Shown here: piece after piece, positions 15,389 to 22,282 of the stretch
How positions within the stretch are numbered: the first letter of the stretch is position 1
How the letters are laid out: every line of letters starts with the position of its first letter
From: JALZAA01 sp035316025
Lineage (GTDB): Bacteria > Actinomycetota > Acidimicrobiia > IMCC26256 > JACDBD01
Direction: 5' to 3'
Length of the DNA stretch: 28,034 nucleotides
Assembly (NCBI GenBank): GCA_035316025.1
Contig: DATFXL010000073.1
Span: 1-28,034 of the forward strand
The notes under the pieces: model-generated
What the model saw: the letters and a program-made list of their open reading frames with translations, nothing else
What the model was told of the DNA's origin: nothing
Databases searched by the model: none
Made by a program: the position numbers and the translations under genes

Positions 15389-16146
15389 TGAAGCGCGCAT
15401 TCGTCGCACTGGCTGCACTTGCCGTGCTCCTCTTCGAGGCGGCACCGCCTGCGAGTGCCGGCAACAAGCCCTCGGGGGAGATCACGGTGTTCGCGGCGGC
15501 GTCGCTGACAGAGTCCTTCGACACGATCGCGAAGCAGTTCGAGAAGAAGTACCCGGACGTCGATGTGAAATTCGACTACGACGCGTCGTCGAACCTCGCC
15601 ACCCAGATCAACCAGGGCGCGCCGGCGGACGTCTTCGCCTCCGCCGACGTCGACAACCTGAAGAAGACGACCGACGCTGGCACCGTCGCGCCACCGCCGC
15701 AGGACTTCGCCACGAACCGGCTCGAGATCGCGGTGGAGAAGGGCAACCCGGAGAAGATCGAGGGCCTCGCAGACCTCGAGAAGTCCGGGCTGGTCGTGGT
15801 CCTGTGCGCCGACCAGGTGCCGTGCGGCAAGTACGCCGCCGAGTCACTCGCCAAGGCGGGGGTGAACATCACGCCCGCCTCGAAGGAGGAGAACGCCAAG
15901 GCGACGCTCAGCAAGGTCTCGATCGGCGAGGCCGACGCGAGCATCGTGTACGTCACTGACGTGAAGGCGGCGAAAGGAACGACAAGCGGTGTCAGGATTC
16001 CGGACAAAGTGAACGTGGTCGCGACCTACCCGATGGGAGTCGTGAAGGCGAGCCGGAACGCGACCGCCGCGAAGGCGTGGGTGCAGTTCGTGATGTCGAA
16101 AGACGGCCAGAAGACGCTCAGGAAGTTCGGGTTCCTACCGCCGTGA
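15388..16146 (+). CDS. modA: Molybdate ABC transporter substrate-binding protein
   Basis: 252 residues. MKRAFVALAALAVLLFEAAPPASA is a signal peptide with a type I site after ASA and no lipobox cysteine, unusual for a binding protein in a one-membrane bacterium. The mature part begins ITVFAAASLTESF, then DASSNLATQINQGAPADVFASAD, the family's oxyanion-binding start, followed by VVLCADQVPCGKYA, EENAKATLSKVSIGEADASIVY and a C-terminal VQFVMSKDGQKTLRKFGF. It captures molybdate outside the membrane for ModBC. An in-frame GTG at 15379 is an alternative start; the ATG overlapping the previous stop was preferred. Confidence 0.95.
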   Translation: MKRAFVALAALAVLLFEAAPPASAGNKPSGEITVFAAASLTESFDTIAKQFEKKYPDVDVKFDYDASSNLATQINQGAPADVFASADVDNLKKTTDAGTVAPPPQDFATNRLEIAVEKGNPEKIEGLADLEKSGLVVVLCADQVPCGKYAAESLAKAGVNITPASKEENAKATLSKVSIGEADASIVYVTDVKAAKGTTSGVRIPDKVNVVATYPMGVVKASRNATAAKAWVQFVMSKDGQKTLRKFGFLPP

Positions 16147-16931
16147 GACGCCGCCGACGACGACCCTCGGTCGTCGTCGCCGTCCTCGCCGCGGTCGCAG
16201 TCGCGTTCTTCGTCGTTCCGCTCATCGGGCTCCTCCAGCGCGCGCCCTGGTCGGAGCTGACGGACGACCTGACCGACCCGGTCGTCCGGGACGCGCTGCG
16301 GCTCTCGCTCGTCTGCTCGGTAAGTGCCACCGCGCTCGCCTTCGCCTTCGGCCTGCCCCTGGCGTGGGTCCTGGCCCGAACCGACCTCCCCGGCCGTCGC
16401 CTCGTGCGGGCGCTCGTCCTGCTGCCGATGGTGCTGCCGCCCGTGGTCGGCGGCGTGGCGCTGCTCCTCGCCTTCGGGCGGCGGGGCCTCGTCGGGCAGT
16501 ACCTCGACGACTGGTTCGGCATCACGCTGCCGTTCACCACGTGGGGCGCGATCCTCGCCGAGGCGTTCGTCGCCATGCCCTTCTTCGTGATCGTGGTGGA
16601 GGCCGGTCTCCGTTCGCTCGACACCCGTTACGAGGAAGCCGCCGCGACGCTCGGTGCCCGCCGATTCACGACGTTCCGGCGTGTCGTGCTCCCGCTCATC
16701 GCGCCTTCGGTGATCGCCGGAGCCGCATTGACCTGGGCCCGCGCTCTCGGCGAGTTCGGGGCCACGATCCTGTTCGCGGGCAACCTGCGGGGTGAGACGC
16801 AGACGATGCCGCTGGCGATCTTCGTCGAGCTCCAGACCAACCTGGGGGGCGCGATCGCCCTGAGCCTCGTGCTGCTCGCCGTCTCGATCGTGGTGCTCGT
16901 TTCGCTCCGAGACCGATGGTTCCCGGCATGA
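16143..16931 (+). CDS. modB: Molybdate ABC transporter permease
   Basis: 262 residues from a GTG overlapping the modA stop (GTGA). After the basic start (RRRRRRP type) there are about five to six membrane segments: VVVAVLAAVAVAFFVVPLIGL, LSLVCSVSATALAFAFGLPLAWVLA, LVLLPMVLPPVVGGVALLLAF, WGAILAEAFVAMPFFVIVV and the last near 235-258. The EAA loop that docks with the ATPase reads EEAAATLGARRFTTFRRVVLP near 170-190, followed by ALTWARALGEFGATILFAGN, highly typical of ModB/CysT permeases. It forms the channel homodimer. Confidence 0.95.
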   Translation: MRRRRRRPSVVVAVLAAVAVAFFVVPLIGLLQRAPWSELTDDLTDPVVRDALRLSLVCSVSATALAFAFGLPLAWVLARTDLPGRRLVRALVLLPMVLPPVVGGVALLLAFGRRGLVGQYLDDWFGITLPFTTWGAILAEAFVAMPFFVIVVEAGLRSLDTRYEEAAATLGARRFTTFRRVVLPLIAPSVIAGAALTWARALGEFGATILFAGNLRGETQTMPLAIFVELQTNLGGAIALSLVLLAVSIVVLVSLRDRWFPA

Positions 16932-17980
16932 GCCTCGACGCCGCTGTCGCTCTGAGGCTGGGCTCGTTGGCACTCGACGTCGCGCTCGAAGCCGCACCGG
17001 GCGAGACCGTCGCCCTGCTCGGTCCGAACGGCGCCGGCAAGACCACGATGCTGCGGGCGATCGCCGGCTTGCTCCCCGTCGACTCGGGATGCGTCGCGCT
17101 CGACGGAGAGGTATTCGACGATCCACGGAGCGGCACGTGGATACCGCCGGAGCGCCGGCCGGTCGGCTACGTGTTCCAGGACCACGCGCTGTTCCCGCAC
17201 CTCACTGCGGTCGAGAATGTCGCCTTCGGTCTGCGGGCACGCGGCGTGCGGCGCCGCGAAGCACGTGGCCGCGCGCACGAATGGCTCGAGCGCGTGGGGG
17301 CCGCCGCGCACGCGGGTGCGCGGCCGAGGGCGCTGAGCGGCGGGCAGGCCCAGCGGGTCGCCCTGGCGCGTGCCTTGGCGCCGGAGCCGCGCGTCCTGCT
17401 CCTCGACGAACCGCTCGCCGCCCTCGACGCCACGTCCCGCATCGACACCCGGCGCGAGCTGCGCCGCCACCTCGGCGGCCACGACGGCGTCCGGATCGTC
17501 GTCACCCACGATCCCGTGGACGCGATGACGCTCGGCGACCGGGTCGTCGTCATCGAGGCGGGCCGGGTCGTGCAGGCCGGTCCCCTGGGCGAGCTCCGGG
17601 AGCGGCCGCGATCCCGGTACGTCGCCGATCTCGTCGGCGTGAACCTCTACCGCGGCGCCGCCGACGGCGGCCTGATCCGCCTACTGGAGCACGGCGAGCT
17701 CGTCGCCGCCACCGAGGCTGCCGGCGACGTGTTCGCAATCGTGCCGCCGCGCTCGGTCGCGCTGTACCGACGCGAGCCCGAGGGGACGCCGCGCAACGTG
17801 CTCTCCGGAACGGTCGAGCACCTCGACGTCGAGGGGGACCGGGTGCGCGTGATCGTCGCCGGGCCCGTACCGGTGACGGCCGAGGTGACCCCGGCGGCGG
17901 TGGCCGAGCTCGAGCTCACGCCGGGCACTTCGGTGTGGGCCTCGATCAAGGCGACCGAGATCACTGTGTACCCGGCGTAG
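16928..17980 (+). CDS. modC: Molybdate ABC transporter ATP-binding protein
   Basis: 350 residues; its ATG overlaps the modB stop (ATGA). Walker A GPNGAGKT is at 34-41, Q-loop VFQDHALFPHL near 86-96, signature LSGGQAQRVALARAL near 137-151, Walker B VLLLDEPLAALD near 157-168 and switch histidine VTHDPVDAM near 190. A C-terminal TOBE domain (about 285-349, NVLSGTVEHLDVEGDRVRV to ATEITVYPA) is the regulatory oxyanion site typical of ModC. It hydrolyses ATP to drive molybdate uptake. The last 20 bp overlap the 3' end of the convergent secreted-protein gene. Confidence 0.95.
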   Translation: MSLDAAVALRLGSLALDVALEAAPGETVALLGPNGAGKTTMLRAIAGLLPVDSGCVALDGEVFDDPRSGTWIPPERRPVGYVFQDHALFPHLTAVENVAFGLRARGVRRREARGRAHEWLERVGAAAHAGARPRALSGGQAQRVALARALAPEPRVLLLDEPLAALDATSRIDTRRELRRHLGGHDGVRIVVTHDPVDAMTLGDRVVVIEAGRVVQAGPLGELRERPRSRYVADLVGVNLYRGAADGGLIRLLEHGELVAATEAAGDVFAIVPPRSVALYRREPEGTPRNVLSGTVEHLDVEGDRVRVIVAGPVPVTAEVTPAAVAELELTPGTSVWASIKATEITVYPA

Positions 17981-18653
17981 AGGAGCTCCTTGGCTGCGGC
18001 TCGCGGTCGACGAGCTCCTTCGCCCGGTCGGGCAGGTTCTTCTTGATCTGGTCGGCCTTCTGGGAGTCCAGCTTCCCGTCCTTCACGGCCTGGTCGACGT
18101 CGGCCGTCGCCGCCTTCACGACCGCGTTGACGACATCGTCGACGGACTTGCCGTGGTCCTGGGCCACCTGGGCGATCGACTTGCCGTTCTTGTGCGCGTC
18201 CTTCAGGTCGTTCGTGGTCACGCCGATCTCCTTGGCCGCGGCCTGCACCGCCTCCTTCACGACCCGGTAGCCGCGGCGGGGCTTCGTCTCGTTGACGAAC
18301 CTGCTCGCGGCGTTCGGCAGCTTCTCCTTCGCCTGCGCGGCGCGGTTGGTGTCGATGGTGCCCGCGGCCGCTTTCTGGTCGATCTGCTGCGTCAATGCCG
18401 CGACGATCGCGTTCACGACCGTGTTCGGGTCGACGCCGTGATCGGTCGCGACCTGCGCGATCGTCTTCCCGCTCCGGATCTGGCTGCGCAGCTCGTCCGG
18501 AGAGACGCCGATCGTGGTGGCGGCGGTCTGGCCGGCGACTCGAATCCGGCCGTGACCCCGGCCACCCTGACCGGGCCCGGCGGCAGCGGCGACCGAGGCG
18601 CCGCCGGCGACGAGCAGACCGGCGATGGTGAGGGCGGCGACGAGCTTCTTCAT
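17961..18653 (-). CDS. Secreted protein with two internal repeats
   Basis: 230 residues, start at MKKLVAALT with AAGGGG upstream. A clean signal peptide ends around AAAA at 22-25, then a Gly-rich linker. Two homologous units follow, about 49-120 and 144-216, sharing the order GV-(S/T)-x-(D/N)-(E/D)-L, GK-(T/S)-IAQVA-x-DHG, DxVVNAxV, a DG(K/T)-(L/I)-D-(S/T)-x-x-A turn and KxLPxxAxxxV. The units are helical, lysine- and alanine-rich, and resemble a repeat common in exported actinobacterial and Firmicutes proteins of unknown function. There are no cysteines or catalytic motifs in the mature part. The function is unknown; an envelope-associated structural or binding role is only a guess. Confidence 0.85.
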   Translation of the reverse strand: MKKLVAALTIAGLLVAGGASVAAAAGPGQGGRGHGRIRVAGQTAATTIGVSPDELRSQIRSGKTIAQVATDHGVDPNTVVNAIVAALTQQIDQKAAAGTIDTNRAAQAKEKLPNAASRFVNETKPRRGYRVVKEAVQAAAKEIGVTTNDLKDAHKNGKSIAQVAQDHGKSVDDVVNAVVKAATADVDQAVKDGKLDSQKADQIKKNLPDRAKELVDREPQPRSSSTPGTQ

Positions 18654-18783
18654 CCGGATCCCCTTCGTGTGCGAGCCCGTACAGCAAACAACTCCACCAT
18701 GAGCGGACTGTGAGGCGGGCGCGAGCACGGCGCGAGCGTCGCCGGCCGATTGGCGAGTGCCCGGCTCGGGCCGCGGCCGCGCG

Positions 18784-18789
18784 TAACCT
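18784..18789 (+). promoter_or_regulatory. -10 box of the RsbW-like gene
   Basis: TAACCT lies 6 nt before the GTG at 18796, with no Shine-Dalgarno sequence; leaderless type. The 142-bp divergent gap (18654-18795) holds nothing else recognisable. Confidence 0.5.
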
Positions 18790-18795
18790 GGCTGC

Positions 18796-19203
18796 GTGGC
18801 CCCCTGGCAGGATCCGGGCCTGGACTTCGAGCTGCGGACCCACGCGCAGGCGGTTCAGCTGCAGCACGTCCGACACGAGCTGGGATCGTGGCTTCACTCG
18901 CACTGCGCGTCGCCCGACGTGGGGGCCGAAGTTGCGCTCGCCGTCCACGAGGCCGCGGCCAACGTCGTCGAGCACGCCTACGCCGACGGCACGGGGGAGT
19001 TCGTCGTGCGGGCCCGGGCCGACGATGGCCTGGTCACCGTCGTCGTCGAGGACGAGGGCGAGTGGCGGGCGCCCGGCTGGACCGACCAGCGCGGGCGAGG
19101 GTTGGCGCTCATGCACGGGCTCATGGACGACGTGCAGATCGACGCGGTCGAGGACGGGTCAGGCACCAGGGTGACGTTGCGCCGTCACGTCGACCCCGCG
19201 TGA
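18796..19203 (+). CDS. RsbW-like anti-sigma/serine kinase ATP-binding protein
   Basis: 135 residues forming one HATPase_c (GHKL) domain. The N box is VHEAAANVVEHAY (50-62), the G1 box EDEGEWRAP (85-93) and the G2 region GRGLALMHGLMDDV (100-113), and it ends in TRVTLRRHV. Such stand-alone domains phosphorylate anti-sigma antagonists or bind sigma factors in partner-switching stress networks. No STAS antagonist, PP2C phosphatase or SigB-type factor is adjacent, so the partners lie elsewhere. The GTG start fits the -10 spacing. The frame is intact and of usual length. Confidence 0.88.
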   Translation: MAPWQDPGLDFELRTHAQAVQLQHVRHELGSWLHSHCASPDVGAEVALAVHEAAANVVEHAYADGTGEFVVRARADDGLVTVVVEDEGEWRAPGWTDQRGRGLALMHGLMDDVQIDAVEDGSGTRVTLRRHVDPA

Positions 19204-19258
19204 TCGGGCCGCCTACCGCACGTCGCGTGACCCCCTCACCGCGGGCCACCATGGTGGG

Positions 19259-20704
19259 GTGAGCAAGCGTCTCGACCGGTACCGGGCCAAACGCGACTTC
19301 GAGGCGACGCCGGAGCCGGCGGGCGGCGCCGACGCGGAGGCCGGCGGACGGTTCGTCATCCAGGAGCACCACGCCCGCCGACTGCACTGGGACCTCCGCC
19401 TCGAGCACGACGGTGTGCTGCTCTCGTGGGCTCTTCCCCGTGGCGTCCCGCCGGACCCGAAGCGGAACAACCTCGCCGTCCACACCGAGGACCACCCGCT
19501 CGAGTACCTCGAGTTCCAGGGCGACATCCCGAAGGGCGAGTACGGCGCGGGGACGATGCGCGTCTGGGACCGCGGCCGCTACGGTGCCGAGAAGATGCGC
19601 GACGACGAGCTCATCGTCACGCTGCACGGGGACCGGGTCCGGGGGCGGTACGCGCTGTTCCAGACCGACGGCGACAACTGGATGATCCACCGTATGGACC
19701 CGCCCCAGGATCCCGATCGCGAGCCGATGCCCCGGCACGTCGAACCGATGCTCGCGACACTCTCGAAGGATCTCCCCCGCGACGAGGAACACTACGCGTT
19801 CGAGGTGAAGTGGGACGGCGTGCGCGCCATCGCTTACGTGGACGGCGGCCAAGCGCGCTTCGAGAGTCGCCGCGGCGGCGACATCACGTCCCGGTACCCG
19901 GAGCTGCGCGGATTGGGCCCGGCACTCGGCTCGACGGCGGCCGTGTTCGACGGCGAGATCGTCGCGTTCGAGGGTGAGCATCCGAGCTTCGAGCGCCTAC
20001 AGCGCCGGATGCACGTCGGCAACGAACGAGCCATCCGCCGCCTGATGGGCGAGGTCCCGGTGGTCTACGTGATCTTCGACCTCCTGTGGCTCGAAGGGCA
20101 CTCGACGCTCGAGCTCCCGTACCACGACCGGCGCAAGTTGCTCGACGAGCTCGCGCCCCAGGGACCGTCGTGGCAGACCCCCGCGGCACGGGAAGGAGGG
20201 GGCACCGCCCTGCGCGACGCCACGAGACAACTCGGCCTCGAAGGCCTCGTCGCGAAGCGCCTCGAAAGCCTCTACGAACCCGGCCGCCGCTCACGCGCCT
20301 GGCTGAAGGTGAAGAACCAGAACAGCCAGGAGTTCGTCATCGGCGGATGGCTCCCCGGGAAGGGAGCTCGGAGCACCAGCCTGGGCGCGCTGCTCATCGG
20401 CTACTACGAGTCGACCGAGCCCGACGCACCGTTGCGGTACGCGGGCCGGGTGGGTACCGGGCTCTCCGAGATCGAGTTGCAGCACCTGGTCGAGCTGCTC
20501 GAGCCCCTGCGCCGCGACACCAATGCATTTACACCCAAGCCGCGGGTCAAGGACGCGACGTACGTCGAGCCGGAGCTCGTCGCCGAGGTTCGGTTCACGG
20601 AATGGACGAGCGCCGGCGTGGTCCGCGCCCCGGCGTACCTGGGTCTCGTCGAGGACCGCGATCCGCACGACGTCGTCCGCGAGGACCTCGCCGGGGACGT
20701 CTGA
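19259..20704 (+). CDS. LigD-type ATP-dependent DNA ligase with 3'-phosphoesterase domain
   Basis: 481 residues, domains in the order phosphoesterase (about 30-150) then ligase (about 160-475), without the polymerase domain of full LigD. Phosphoesterase residues H37, H43, D45 and H79 have exactly the spacing of the known catalytic set in Pseudomonas LigD (42, 48, 50, 84), so the domain should trim 3' ends. The ligase has the adenylated lysine K184 in EVKWDG, FDGEIVAF near 215, LEGLVAKR and AWLKVKN (motifs IV and V), and an OB-fold C-terminus. Its likely role is end joining with Ku; no Ku gene is in the window. A CACCAT box 6 nt before the GTG may be a weak leaderless promoter. Confidence 0.93.
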   Translation: MSKRLDRYRAKRDFEATPEPAGGADAEAGGRFVIQEHHARRLHWDLRLEHDGVLLSWALPRGVPPDPKRNNLAVHTEDHPLEYLEFQGDIPKGEYGAGTMRVWDRGRYGAEKMRDDELIVTLHGDRVRGRYALFQTDGDNWMIHRMDPPQDPDREPMPRHVEPMLATLSKDLPRDEEHYAFEVKWDGVRAIAYVDGGQARFESRRGGDITSRYPELRGLGPALGSTAAVFDGEIVAFEGEHPSFERLQRRMHVGNERAIRRLMGEVPVVYVIFDLLWLEGHSTLELPYHDRRKLLDELAPQGPSWQTPAAREGGGTALRDATRQLGLEGLVAKRLESLYEPGRRSRAWLKVKNQNSQEFVIGGWLPGKGARSTSLGALLIGYYESTEPDAPLRYAGRVGTGLSEIELQHLVELLEPLRRDTNAFTPKPRVKDATYVEPELVAEVRFTEWTSAGVVRAPAYLGLVEDRDPHDVVREDLAGDV

Positions 20705-20746
20705 GCGCCCCCCCAAACGAGCGGCGAAGGTTCGAGACCGAGCGGG

Positions 20747-21169
20747 CTACAGGTTGAGGACCATCTCCGTGGGGTCGTCCGGGTTCGCGAAGCAGACCAG
20801 CTGCTTGCCCGGCTGGAGCGCGTTGAAGACGAACGGCGCCATCGACTCCTGATGCGTCACCGGCCAGTCGGGACGACCGTCGACGTGCACCATGAGCTCC
20901 ATCTCGACGACGGGGTTCATGCCCACGCGCTCCCCGGTGTCACGGAACTGGTGCAGCGTGGCGGTGCCCTTGAGGCCGGTCGATCGGAGACGCCCCACGT
21001 CGCCCTGGTTGGCCAAGTTCTTCATGAACACGGCGGCGTTGGCTGTGCCCTGCGCCATGTCCCGGGTGGTCGGCACCTTCGGCATATCCCGGATGATCTG
21101 GCCCCAGGACTTGTCGCTGCCGTCGGCGGCCTGGGGCTTCTTGGCCTTGTCCTTCTTGAAGAGTCCCAC
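20747..21169 (-). CDS. Small conserved protein, VGLFKK-type N-terminus
   Basis: 140 residues from a GTG with AGGGAGGAG upstream. The first 20 residues are basic (VGLFKKDKAKK), followed by a predicted helix to about 60. A beta-rich module comes next: GLKGTATLHQFRDTGERVG, NPVVEMELMVHVDG, FNALQPGKQLVCFANPDDP. This pattern (G-x-A-T, TG, NPVV, LQPG, DPxDP) matches a small domain often seen in actinobacterial membrane and export-associated proteins, of unknown function. Its start faces a gene with a similar N-terminus across a double operator, so the group is probably co-regulated. It has no signal peptide. The 42 bp to the convergent ligase hold no clear terminator. Confidence 0.75.
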   Translation of the reverse strand: MGLFKKDKAKKPQAADGSDKSWGQIIRDMPKVPTTRDMAQGTANAAVFMKNLANQGDVGRLRSTGLKGTATLHQFRDTGERVGMNPVVEMELMVHVDGRPDWPVTHQESMAPFVFNALQPGKQLVCFANPDDPTEMVLNL

Positions 21170-21236
21170 GGCTCCTCCCTGTGCGCGTGTCGGCGACTTG
21201 TCCCGGCATCGAACCGCGACTCAGACGGCGGGCGCC

Positions 21237-21287
21237 TGAGTAGCCGGTACTCAAACCGTCGCCGTCGAAATGAGTACCGCCTACTCA
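21237..21287. promoter_or_regulatory. Twin identical palindromic operators
   Basis: TGAGTA-GCCGG-TACTCA at 21237-21253 and TGAGTA-CCGCC-TACTCA at 21271-21287 are two perfect 6+5+6 inverted repeats with identical arms, 34 bp centre to centre, and the central bases are almost exact reverse complements. Together they also form one 17-bp inverted pair around a 17-bp spacer. They sit mid-way in the 200-bp divergent region between the genes at 21169 and 21370, ideal for a dimeric repressor or activator controlling both. A cruciform is possible. The rest of the gap shows only partial CTCAG / CTGAG dyads next to the sites. Confidence 0.75.
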
Positions 21288-21369
21288 GGCGGCGCCGACT
21301 CCGATCCCGCACCCTGGGGATCGACGGCGGGGGTCGGGACCCCGACGACGATGAGGAGGCAGAACCCCA

Positions 21370-21726
21370 GTGGGATTCTTCAAGGACGTCAAGAGCACGC
21401 TCGGCAGCGCGACCGAGGCCGCCAAGGCCAGCAAGCAGATGCAAGCCGAGATGCAGGGCATCCAGTCGGGCGAGGTCGGCTGGGACCCGAACGACCCCGC
21501 CTTCGCGCCGATCGAGGGGATCGACTGCGACACCTACGCCCGGATCATGGGCGGGCTGGGCAAGAACCAGATCATCGGCCCCGAGAACGTCGAGCAGTAC
21601 GTGACCTCCAACGGCGTGCCGCCGCGCCGCTGGGGCGACATCTCGATCGGTTGGACGCAACGGATGCAGCAGTACCCGCACGTTGCCAATCGCATCGGGA
21701 CCCTGATGTCCCAGGCATCGATGTAG
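21370..21726 (+). CDS. Small conserved protein, VGFFKD family member 1
   Basis: 118 residues, GTG start with GAGGAGG about 13 nt upstream. The N-terminus VGFFKDVKSTLGSATEAAK is an amphipathic helix nearly identical to that of the next gene. The body (WDPNDPAFAPIEGID, YARIMGG, ENVEQYVTSNGV, TQRMQQYPHVANRIGTL) is homologous to the next protein throughout. It is soluble, without signal or membrane segments. The function is unknown, and no enzyme motif is seen. It is the first gene of a two-gene unit behind the twin operators. Confidence 0.8.
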   Translation: MGFFKDVKSTLGSATEAAKASKQMQAEMQGIQSGEVGWDPNDPAFAPIEGIDCDTYARIMGGLGKNQIIGPENVEQYVTSNGVPPRRWGDISIGWTQRMQQYPHVANRIGTLMSQASM

Positions 21727-21781
21727 AGAGCGGCTCCACACGACCGATCCGACCCGAGCTCCCGACCAGGAGGAAACGACC

Positions 21782-22150
21782 GTGGGATTCTTCAAGGACA
21801 TCAAGAGCACGCTCGGAAGCGCGACCGAGGCGGCCAAGAACGCGCCGGCGGCCAAGCAGGCGGCCGAGGCGCAGGCAACCGCGATCCAGGCCGGCATGAC
21901 CCAGGGCTCCTACGACCCGAACGACCCCGGCTTCGAGCCGGTCGAGGGCGTGACGCTCGAGCAGTACGCCAAGCTGTGCAAGGCGGTCGCCGGCGCCGGG
22001 CTGAAGGACGAGGCCGATGTCGACCGGTGGGCCCAGCAACAGGGGCTCCAGGCCGACCAGTTCAAGCGGGTGAACGAAGAGTTCACGAAGCGCATGGGCA
22101 CCAATCGAGCGCTCACGAACCGCTTCGGCATGCTCTACGCGCAGGGCTGA
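21782..22150 (+). CDS. Small conserved protein, VGFFKD family member 2
   Basis: 122 residues; GTG preceded by AGGAGGAAACGACC. A tandem paralog of the gene 55 bp upstream: same N-terminal helix, then YDPNDPGFEPVEGVT, LEQYAKLCKAVAGAG, ADVDRWAQQQGL, FTKRMGTNRALTNRFGML. Key shared positions are DPNDPxFxPxEG, YA, V, G, T-x-RM and NR-x-G-x-L. It has an extra Ala/Lys-rich helix (NAPAAKQAAEAQA) near residues 20-35. The first 57 bp differ from the paralog at only three positions while the rest is diverged. The function is unknown. A strong terminator follows. Confidence 0.8.
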   Translation: MGFFKDIKSTLGSATEAAKNAPAAKQAAEAQATAIQAGMTQGSYDPNDPGFEPVEGVTLEQYAKLCKAVAGAGLKDEADVDRWAQQQGLQADQFKRVNEEFTKRMGTNRALTNRFGMLYAQG

Positions 22151-22183
22151 ATCCGATGTCGGCCGGGCGTCGTAGAGAACGAA

Positions 22184-22211
22184 GGGCGCCGGCGACCGGC
22201 CGGCGCCCTTT
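22184..22211 (+). terminator. Intrinsic terminator of the VGFFKD gene pair
   Basis: GGGCGCCGG (22184-22192) pairs perfectly with CCGGCGCCC (22200-22208), with a seven-base loop and a TTT tail. It lies 33 bp after the stop at 22150 and is the clearest intrinsic terminator in the window. Confidence 0.85.
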
Positions 22212-22282
22212 CATCTGCCTCCCGGTTCGCTCGGCAACAAGAGGCTTCCCAAATCGTGTCTTCAGGGGCAAAATGACCGACG

